Shown here piece by piece: positions 8,760 to 13,724 of a DNA stretch of 20,088 nucleotides (position 1 is the stretch's first letter; each line of letters opens with the position of its first letter). A program made the translations under genes and the position numbers. Under the pieces are notes generated by a model. The model ran no database searches. It had not been told where the DNA came from and saw only the letters and a list, made by a program, of their open reading frames with translations. Source of the stretch: CAYSND01 sp964642235 (lineage in GTDB: Bacteria; Bacteroidota; Bacteroidia; Bacteroidales; UBA932); contig CAZXOP010000027.1 of assembly GCA_964642235.1 (NCBI GenBank), positions 1 through 20,088 on the forward strand, written 5' to 3'.

Positions 8760-9020
8760 TTATTTCTCCTGAATCACTTGCCAATAGCCACCTTTATCTG
8801 GACCTATACGTTGGAGTTTACCTTGCTGTTTAAGAGTTTCAATATCTCTCGCAATAGTCATCCTTGATACATTTATATTTTTCGCCAATAAAGTAGTAGT
8901 AATTCTATTATTTTTCACAATAGCCTCAAGTATAAAATTGAGTCTATTTTCTGTAACATTTTCTGTAACATTATTTATTGGCTCATTTATATTATTTACG
9001 CCATATTTTTCAAGTAACAT
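8760..9020 (-). CDS. Winged-helix DNA-binding fragment (C-terminus of an AlbA_2/RecG-like regulator)
   Basis: From ATG 9020 this encodes 86 residues; a GTG at 9101 would add 27 residues of low-complexity sequence lying within the promoter repeat. The segment from VTENVTENRLNFILEAI through TTTLLAKNINVSRMTIARDIETLKQQGKL to RIGPDKGGYW is a DeoR/HTH_11-type winged helix. In my experience this ending occurs at the C-terminus of much larger Bacteroidota proteins with AlbA_2/ATP-binding (RecG-like) N-terminal domains. Nothing of those domains is present, so this is probably a truncated relic, although a free-standing small regulator of the adjacent promoter cannot be excluded. Its 5' end falls inside the 9001-9135 repeat, which probably replaced the missing part. 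Confidence 0.55.
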   Translation of the reverse strand: MLLEKYGVNNINEPINNVTENVTENRLNFILEAIVKNNRITTTLLAKNINVSRMTIARDIETLKQQGKLQRIGPDKGGYWQVIQEK

Positions 9021-9135
9021 AAAATTATTTATTTGATAATAAGATAGATAGATAGCATAAATGTTATTTGGAATATGATGAATTATTACATATTTTCGCA
9101 CTATACTTAAAGCGTACGGTTAGGTAAAACTATTT
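9001..9135. repeat. Promoter-bearing direct repeat, copy 1
   Basis: Bases 9001-9135 align with 10681-10810 in the same orientation. The last stretch of about 60 nt before the end is nearly identical, and the copies differ by a few substitutions and about 5 nt of length in a GATA-type microsatellite (three versus two GATA-like units). The sequence carries a predicted promoter and ends about 25 nt before two different plus-strand genes. Confidence 0.9.
9067..9098 (+). promoter_or_regulatory. Predicted promoter of the secreted CarboxypepD_reg-like gene
   Basis: TTTG (9067-9070), a 20-nt spacer, then TATTTTCG (9091-9098): one mismatch to the Bacteroides consensus TTTG-N19-21-TAnnTTTG. Spacing and both boxes are conserved in the second repeat copy at 10742-10773. 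The expected start near 9105 leaves a leader of about 55 nt before ATG 9159. Confidence 0.5.
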
Positions 9136-9158
9136 TCCATTTTGTATATTTTCTTCTA

Positions 9159-10295
9159 ATGAATAAGTGTTTTCTTGTTTTTTTCCTGATGATATTTGTA
9201 TTTAATGCAGAGGCGCAGGTAAAAATAAGTGCTAAATTAAAGAATGAGGCAACAGGATTGCCGGTCCCTTTTGCCTCAATTCTTGTAGATGGAACAAGTA
9301 TAGGGACAACATCTAATGAGGAGGGTTGTTTTACGATTTGTGTTGACAGTTGGGAAAACACCGATTTGGTCATAACTCACTTATCATACAGATCTCTGTA
9401 CTTGAAAATAGCAGAAATTCTTGATTCTTCTGAATTTGTTATGGAAGAACTCCCCATCGAGATTAATCCGGCTATAATCAGTGCTACTGCTGCGCAGGAT
9501 GAAATATTTAGAGCAATTGATTCTACAGCTATAGGTATAAAAAAAAATAAATATTTTTCTATTTACCAGTGGGACAAAATAGAAAAAGATGGGATATTGC
9601 TTGCAGAGGCAAAAGCCGTAATAGAGTGCAATAAAATATCTATTAATAAACCAGGTCAGGGAGCAAAAACTATCCATAATATTTCACATTATAGTCTAAA
9701 TGTTCTTGATACGGTATTTTTGGATTTTACAGAGTTCAGTTTTTACTCGCATGCAATAATAAATAGTTTCGGAGTTGGGAATAATGATGATGTTGATTCT
9801 AATATTGTATTTTCTAAATATGACCAAGATGACACAACTCTCGTTATTAGTTTTAGACCTAAATCTAGTTATATGCCCATCAAAAAAGAAGATGCTAAAG
9901 AGGGCTTTTTTATTATGTCAGGCCAGTATATTATAGATAAGAGGGATTGGAGGATCACTATCTATAATATGGCAGTGGATAAGCCATCTATTAATCAGGC
10001 AAATATTTTTTTAGAAAAAGCTAAAAGACCTAAAATATGTAATTTCTCTCAGGAAATGACGCTTTCAAAAAGTGGTATTCCCACCAAATGTTCAAAGCAA
10101 TATTCTTTTGAGAAGACGGTAGGTGCCCGTGAGTTTTTTTTCAAGATGACTTCTGAACAACTATACATCCCTTCATCTAAAGAGAACAATAGAAAGAGCA
10201 AAACATCGTTAGACAGTAAGAACACTTTATTCATGCAAAAATATAATACTTTGATTCCCCCACCAGATGGAAACTTCGAGAAGTTTTTCGAGTAA
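9159..10295 (+). CDS. Secreted CarboxypepD_reg-like domain protein of unknown function
   Basis: A 378-residue protein with an N-terminal signal peptide (hydrophobic residues 4-16, likely cleavage after AEA near residue 19). Residues about 21-100 look like a CarboxypepD_reg-like beta-sandwich: a start of the VKISAKLKNEATGLPVPFAS type, then GTSIGTTSNEEGCF, then LVITHLSYRS. In Bacteroidota this domain is common at the start of outer-membrane and surface proteins. The rest (about 100-378) is a beta-rich region I cannot assign, including an RDWRI segment and a polar C-terminus. It is not long enough to be a TonB-dependent receptor. The predicted promoter is duplicated upstream of the GG-leader peptide gene, hinting at a shared regulon. 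No terminator is obvious after it. Confidence 0.75.
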   Translation: MNKCFLVFFLMIFVFNAEAQVKISAKLKNEATGLPVPFASILVDGTSIGTTSNEEGCFTICVDSWENTDLVITHLSYRSLYLKIAEILDSSEFVMEELPIEINPAIISATAAQDEIFRAIDSTAIGIKKNKYFSIYQWDKIEKDGILLAEAKAVIECNKISINKPGQGAKTIHNISHYSLNVLDTVFLDFTEFSFYSHAIINSFGVGNNDDVDSNIVFSKYDQDDTTLVISFRPKSSYMPIKKEDAKEGFFIMSGQYIIDKRDWRITIYNMAVDKPSINQANIFLEKAKRPKICNFSQEMTLSKSGIPTKCSKQYSFEKTVGAREFFFKMTSEQLYIPSSKENNRKSKTSLDSKNTLFMQKYNTLIPPPDGNFEKFFE

Positions 10296-10379
10296 TTTTA
10301 ATTAAACTATGTATTGATTATCAATAGACAGAATTGTCAAAATTGTATAGATGCAAGTTCTTCTCCTAATAGTCATATT

Positions 10380-10675
10380 TTATGATAATATCTGTTTTTC
10401 ACGCTCTGCCGATAGAGTTTTAAAACCATTAATGTGTTTTTCTCAGCAGGGTGGTATTTTGCCGGCAAATCGTGCAAAATCGGCAACATTTATTTCTTTA
10501 TGAGTCAGAAAGAACGCTGCAATCCTGTGGGTTCCTCAGGATAGTTAAAACTTTCAAAACTAACATCTTCATTTAAGCTTCTCCAATGTATGCCAGCAGT
10601 GCTTATGGTATAATTGGCACGCTCAGCATCTGTGGCTTGGCGGAGTGAAGGGTAAAACAATAGAGATAATCTTTA
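10380..10675 (-). pseudogene. Degraded DUF2442 protein with C-terminal XRE-like HTH
   Basis: On the minus strand, 10670 to 10505 reads FYPSLRQATDAERANYTIS...GIHWRSLNEDVSFESF and then stops. The pattern ATxxERxNY...GIHWxxLxEDxSxE is that of DUF2442. A second frame, shifted by one base, continues THKEINVADFARFAGK, meets an in-frame TGA, and resumes EKHINGFKTLSAEREKQIL. That is the short HTH tail that follows DUF2442 in many members, with HINGFK...SAER resembling the Y-I-x-G-x-K-x-P-S-x-E-R end. The gene therefore has a frameshift near 10505 and a nonsense codon near 10445. Its 5' end is cut off where the promoter repeat copy 2 starts (10681). DUF2442 genes often accompany DUF4160 genes; no partner is seen here. 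Confidence 0.7.
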
Positions 10676-10680
10676 TTAAA

Positions 10681-10810
10681 CCATATTTTTCAAGTAATAT
10701 AAAATTATTTATTTGACAATAAGATAGATAGCATATATGAATTTGGGATATGATGAATTATTACATATTTTCGCACTATACTTAAAGCGTACGGTTAGGT
10801 AAAATTATTT
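10681..10810. repeat. Promoter-bearing direct repeat, copy 2
   Basis: The partner of 9001-9135. It begins abruptly after the truncated DUF2442 relic and includes the complement of the LEKYG-coding bases of the winged-helix fragment, but the ATG equivalent to 9020 is lost (CAT changed to TAT). It therefore looks like a copy of the region upstream of the secreted protein, placed in front of the small peptide gene. Confidence 0.9.
10742..10773 (+). promoter_or_regulatory. Predicted promoter of the GG-leader peptide gene
   Basis: TTTG (10742-10745), a 20-nt spacer, then TATTTTCG (10766-10773), the same elements and spacing as at 9067-9098. The expected start near 10780 gives a leader of about 55 nt before ATG 10836, matching the leader length of the first copy. 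Confidence 0.5.
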
Positions 10811-10835
10811 ATTAACTGTTAAATATTATAATCTT

Positions 10836-10997
10836 ATGAGAACATTAACTTTTGAACAAATAGAAAAAATTGAAGGGGGAATGTCTGGGGTAGAATTCTG
10901 GACTAAAGTATGTGCTTGGTGGGCGGTCGCTCTTGCTGCATGTTCAGTAGATGTATCTTGTGCCGTATATGGTATATATGCAATAGCTAAATCTTAA
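10836..10997 (+). CDS. Double-glycine-leader peptide, bacteriocin-like precursor
   Basis: A 53-codon gene. The leader MRTLTFEQIEKIEGG (residues 1-15) fits the double-glycine type cut by C39-peptidase ABC exporters: hydrophobic residues at regular spacing (L4, F6, I9, I12), acidic residues, then Gly14-Gly15. Removal would release a 38-residue hydrophobic, Trp/Ala-rich peptide starting MSGVEFW and holding three cysteines (26, 36, 42). Small class II-like bacteriocins and Bacteroidota GG-leader natural-product precursors have this layout. The gene follows a duplicated promoter and lies 13 nt before a small membrane-protein gene, an arrangement typical of bacteriocin and immunity pairs. No exporter or modifying enzyme is in the window. 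A role in signalling instead of killing is possible. The coding call is firmer than the function. Confidence 0.7.
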   Translation: MRTLTFEQIEKIEGGMSGVEFWTKVCAWWAVALAACSVDVSCAVYGIYAIAKS

Positions 10998-11010
10998 TGT
11001 TTATTTTATA

Positions 11011-11193
11011 ATGAAGAAAAATAAAACCTTAGACTGGATTATTGGTATAATTGCTTTTTTATCTGCTATAAGTTTAACATTTTCTTGCGGTAACATCTTC
11101 AGAGTAATTGGGTACATCGGCATGACGATTACATTATTGTATGTTATTATGAGAAATACAATTGAATTTATCAAAAACAAATACAATAAATAA
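11011..11193 (+). CDS. Small two-helix membrane protein, candidate immunity protein
   Basis: A 60-residue protein with a lysine-rich start (MKKNKTLDW), a hydrophobic helix at about residues 9-26, a short FSCGNIFR link, a second helix at about 31-47, and a basic tail (IKNKYNK). It should be an inner-membrane hairpin with both ends in the cytoplasm. It starts 13 nt after the GG-leader peptide stop on the same strand and has no promoter of its own. Immunity proteins of class II-like bacteriocins are often small membrane or basic proteins in this position, which is the only basis for the functional guess. I do not recognise a named family. A minus-strand ORF over the same bases is an antisense shadow. 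Confidence 0.6.
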   Translation: MKKNKTLDWIIGIIAFLSAISLTFSCGNIFRVIGYIGMTITLLYVIMRNTIEFIKNKYNK

Positions 11194-11251
11194 GATTCTC
11201 ATTAACTCTATAGTTTATGTATAACATTTCTGCTACATAGAAACTCATGCG

Positions 11252-11325
11252 AAAAGTAAGATTTTTTACTCAAATATGAATAAAAGTTTTAATTTTGCAG
11301 GATATGTCATTAGATAAAAAATGGA
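11252..11325. repeat. 74-bp direct repeat, copy B (right flank of accessory island)
   Basis: Matches copy A (8655-8728) with three substitutions. It lies 58 nt after the small membrane protein and 33 nt before the first RHS core scrap, so it marks the border between the peptide island and the RHS array. Confidence 0.9.
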
Positions 11326-11358
11326 TAGTTAAGGAACCAGGCAATCCCGCGTTTGTTC

Positions 11359-11487
11359 GCCATTGGCATCAGTTACGGAGAGTTTAGTCCCGTCTGAAAG
11401 ATATGTGTAGGAGGCTCTCATCACTCCGCTAGATGTTATATTATCTGCAAAGTTAAGAATATTGTATTCAAAATGCAAGTTTTTAAT
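11359..11487 (-). pseudogene. RHS core scrap, left end of the RHS array
   Basis: The minus strand reads NLHFEYNILNFADNITSSG, MRASYTYLSDGTKLSVTDANG and then leaves homology (EQTRDCLVP, stop). It matches the same part of the complete core at 16600-16777. The match with 12982-13176 runs, with no length change, through the upstream terminator and spacer (195 nt in both places). No toxin tip follows, so it is a broken recombination leftover. An 89-residue frame over it (11329-11598) starts inside the preceding gene and terminator and is unlikely to be a real protein. Confidence 0.8.
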
Positions 11488-11531
11488 GTTTTTGAGTGGC
11501 AAAGTTGCCAAAAAGCCCCAAAAAGAAAAAT

Positions 11532-11553
11532 AAAAAACCCCGAAAGTGCGGGG
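11532..11553 (-). terminator. Rho-independent terminator after the membrane immunity candidate
   Basis: On the minus strand CCCCG and CGGGG arms (11538-11542 and 11549-11553, 6-nt loop) are followed by a run of T (TTTTTTATTTTTC). It lies just after the stop at 11562. It is a slightly degraded copy of the terminator at 13157-13180. Confidence 0.75.
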
Positions 11554-11561
11554 ATTTAAAT

Positions 11562-11969
11562 TTATTGGCATTTGAAAGCGCCTTTTGATTTGTTCCATTT
11601 ATAAATATTTTCATCTTCTAAACTAACCAAAAGTTCAATGCAATCACCAATATGATATTGTTCTATGTTATCTCGTATGTGAAAGGACTCTATTGATTTA
11701 ATAACTTTATTCCCATTGATAAAATATACAAATTTAATATATCCTTTTTTACTTAATCTCGTTCCCCCACTCCATCTTGTGCCGACATCAATTATTTTGG
11801 CTGTTACAGTTTCTGTTTCACAGTGTGTTAATTTACTGTTACGATATGTTCTACCTATAATTAAAATTGTAGCACAAACACCTACTATTATAATAACGGC
11901 AAGATCGTTTGAAGACACTTTAAAGCCCCAAAAATTGATTTTTGATTTGTCTTTCTTAACGTTCTTCAT
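11562..11969 (-). CDS. Membrane protein, candidate immunity for the orphan RHS tip
   Basis: A 135-residue protein with a basic N-terminus, one clear transmembrane helix (about residues 22-39, rich in Ile/Val/Ala), and a soluble beta-rich C-terminal region. The motif VTAKIIDVGTRWSGGTRLSKKGYIKFVYFINGNK, followed by HIGDCIELLVSLEDENIYKW, resembles DUF3592-like or OB-like membrane-associated domains. It overlaps the end of the upstream RHS tip by 14 nt and ends just before a terminator. Position is the main reason to call it immunity: in RHS loci the gene directly after the toxin tip usually protects the producer. I recognise no exact family. Confidence 0.65.
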   Translation of the reverse strand: MKNVKKDKSKINFWGFKVSSNDLAVIIIVGVCATILIIGRTYRNSKLTHCETETVTAKIIDVGTRWSGGTRLSKKGYIKFVYFINGNKVIKSIESFHIRDNIEQYHIGDCIELLVSLEDENIYKWNKSKGAFKCQ

Positions 11970-13194
11970 ACTCTTTTCTTATTATTTCGGTTGCTGTTGT
12001 TGCAGCTTGCTGAGTTGCATTTGGTGCTTTTCCAACCGTTGAATTTAACATTTGAGTACGAACTTGCTTGTTTCTCGCTGCTTGTGCATTCGATTGAGCA
12101 TTACTCACATTTTCAGCCTTTTTAGTAGAATTTGGCGACCGCTGTGCCTGCCTTTCGGCTGTTTTTAGTTTCTGATTGGCAGTCGAAACTTCTTTATTGA
12201 CGTTTTGTACTGCTTTTTTAGAACCTGCATCGGTAACTATACCGACCCCAAGATCCACAACCGTGTTCACGACTGTTTTTGTTGCAACTTCTTCAACATT
12301 CGTATTCACATTGACACCTTCATTTACAGTAATGTCAATTACTGCTTTTGTTCCTTCCACCAACAGCGTTTTTGCAACTTTAAATTTACCCATTGGATTT
12401 ATTACTGATAAGCCAACATCTACAAAGTCAACATTACCTACCCAAGCATCATAGCCGGTATTCCCTTTTTGGTAATTATTATAAACTTGAAATCCATAAT
12501 CCACAGCCGCACCAACAATCGCCCAAACAGGAAACCTCCCATCAGGATCGACATACTTCACCGGATTATTAACGCAATACACATACTGACTTATGCCGGG
12601 GTATTTTGATGAGAGGGGGTCTTGTTGGAGCCAGCGGCAGAGGGTGCGGTCGTAGTCTCTTGCGCCGAAGTCAAGCAGGTCAAGAGTTCCTGTGGTCTGT
12701 TCTTCTTTTCCTGAAAAAGTGTAACGGTTAGGAATGGTTATGGGGTAACTATTCCCAGAGTTATGTAATGTCCCATAAGGGTAGTAATCACTACGCCATA
12801 GAACATTTTGGGAGTTATCGAGTATTACTCTTGTGCTGCCGAGATGGTCTGCGATATAGTAATACGGAGTGGTAGAGTTACCTGACTTTACTATCCTTCC
12901 TCTTGAGAAATCAGTACTCTCAAGAGTTCTGAGATTACCGCTCTTTGAATAGGTCAGAGAACCCAAATAATCATACCCTGTGCCATTGGCATCGGTTACG
13001 GAGAGTTTAGTCCCGTCTGAAAGATATGTGTAGGAGGCTCTCATCACTCCGCTATATGTTATATTATCTGCCAAGTTAAGAATATTGTATTCAAAATGCA
13101 AGTTTTTAATATTATTGAGCGGCAAAGTTGCCAAAAAGCCCCAAAAAGAAAAATAAAAAACCCCGCAAGTGCGGGGTTTTCTGTTTAGTTGCAT
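11956..13194 (-). CDS. Orphan RHS core + C-terminal tip cassette
   Basis: A 412-residue frame. Residues about 30-210 are the RHS-associated core: NLHFEYN, YYIADHLGSTRVILD, WRSDYYPYG, NRYTFSGKEEQTTGTLDLLDFGARDYD, LQQDPLSSKYPGISQYVYCVNNPV, ending in DPDGR. The remaining roughly 195 residues form a unique tip, with a hydrophobic Ala/Val-rich part then an Ala/Gln/Asn-rich helical tail (ATTATEIIRKEYEER) of unknown activity. The nominal ATG (13194) overlaps the previous gene's stop, and the first 30 codons run through the terminator and spacer, so this start is doubtful. The real coding homology begins near 13107. It is probably a silent displaced tip that must recombine with a full RHS gene through the shared core. 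It is followed by an overlapping membrane protein. Confidence 0.7.
   Translation of the reverse strand: MQLNRKPRTCGVFYFSFWGFLATLPLNNIKNLHFEYNILNLADNITYSGVMRASYTYLSDGTKLSVTDANGTGYDYLGSLTYSKSGNLRTLESTDFSRGRIVKSGNSTTPYYYIADHLGSTRVILDNSQNVLWRSDYYPYGTLHNSGNSYPITIPNRYTFSGKEEQTTGTLDLLDFGARDYDRTLCRWLQQDPLSSKYPGISQYVYCVNNPVKYVDPDGRFPVWAIVGAAVDYGFQVYNNYQKGNTGYDAWVGNVDFVDVGLSVINPMGKFKVAKTLLVEGTKAVIDITVNEGVNVNTNVEEVATKTVVNTVVDLGVGIVTDAGSKKAVQNVNKEVSTANQKLKTAERQAQRSPNSTKKAENVSNAQSNAQAARNKQVRTQMLNSTVGKAPNATQQAATTATEIIRKEYEER
12558..13107 (-). repeat. RHS core repeat, copy in orphan cassette (550 bp)
   Basis: Matches 16228-16777 over 550 bp at a constant offset of 3670, with no gaps and only scattered substitutions, about 98% identity by eye. 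The shared segment ends upstream at the NLHFEYN codons and downstream within the codons for NNPV before the D-x-DG motif, exactly where the tips diverge. Confidence 0.9.
13157..13180 (-). terminator. Rho-independent terminator after lipoprotein gene
   Basis: AAAACCCCGC and GCGGGGTTTT arms with a 4-nt loop (hairpin 13161-13176), followed on the minus strand by TTTTTTATTTTTC. It sits 5 nt after the stop of the lipoprotein gene at 13185 and closes the short-RHS cassette. Confidence 0.9.
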
Positions 13195-13724
13195 TTTAAT
13201 TTGGGTAATTTATAATACTTTGTAAGAGTGTTGCTACTTGTTTTTTTATAGTTGCTCAAATCGTTTTTACAAAAACAATAAATGACCCCTTGCTTTGCGT
13301 CATTGATTATTCTATCAGGAATATACGCATTTACAATCATTGTATCAACAAAATTGTACTTATACAATGTGTTTATAATTGTATCTGTTACATTTTTTTT
13401 ATTATCATACCAAAAGAATAATTTTCCGCTAGTTTCAACTAACATTGTTGGAAATGCACGGTAATTGTAATTACCGTCTTCTTCGGTAATCAATAGAATT
13501 GCATTTGGGTCGCCTATGATAGTTACAACAATATTACCTTTAATAGTATCAACAGACACTGCAAATGTATTATCGTTTTTTAGTAATCTTTTTTCCGTAT
13601 GTGTAAAGTCGAGAATAGCATTACAGATAGCGTCATTTTCATTACCATTAACTACCATGTTTTTTTTCTTCGGTGTAATGCAACCACACAAAAGCAAAAG
13701 GAGAATCAGACAATATCTATTCAT
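13185..13724 (-). CDS. Lipoprotein, candidate immunity for the short RHS protein
   Basis: A 179-residue protein with a lipoprotein signal: MNRYCLILLLLLCGCITP, lipobox cysteine at residue 15. The mature part is rich in Asp, Asn, Thr and Lys, with predicted beta strands (NIVVTIIGDPNAILLITEED; KLFFWYDNKKNVTDTIINTLYKYN). It should be anchored in the periplasmic face of the inner membrane or in the outer membrane. Its ATG overlaps the upstream RHS stop by one base (TAATG), implying translational coupling, and a strong terminator follows. A periplasmic lipoprotein would suit immunity against a toxin acting in the envelope. No named family is recognised. Confidence 0.7.
   Translation of the reverse strand: MNRYCLILLLLLCGCITPKKKNMVVNGNENDAICNAILDFTHTEKRLLKNDNTFAVSVDTIKGNIVVTIIGDPNAILLITEEDGNYNYRAFPTMLVETSGKLFFWYDNKKNVTDTIINTLYKYNFVDTMIVNAYIPDRIINDAKQGVIYCFCKNDLSNYKKTSSNTLTKYYKLPKLKCN

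Noticed and set aside
9043..9056. GATA microsatellite as a phase-variation switch
   Set aside because: Only two or three units, outside coding sequence and upstream of the -33 box; too short to support a switch.
9021..9101. GTG start at 9101 for the winged-helix fragment
   Set aside because: The extra 27 residues are low-complexity and lie in the promoter repeat; ATG 9020 is more natural.
9107..9677. Minus-strand ORFs opposite the secreted protein
   Set aside because: Antisense shadows of a gene with a clear signal peptide and domain.
11001..11186. Minus-strand 61-codon ORF opposite the small membrane protein
   Set aside because: It reads as a hydrophobic mirror of the plus-strand gene, which has the better context (13 nt after the GG peptide).
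11497..11510. TGGCAAAGTTGCCA palindrome (also near 13120) as a site-specific recombination site
   Set aside because: It occurs only inside a longer duplicated block and no recombinase gene is in the window; homologous recombination explains the pattern.
11329..11598. 89-residue minus-strand ORF as a gene
   Set aside because: It starts inside the preceding gene's end, reads through a terminator, and is only a scrap of RHS core with a short tail.
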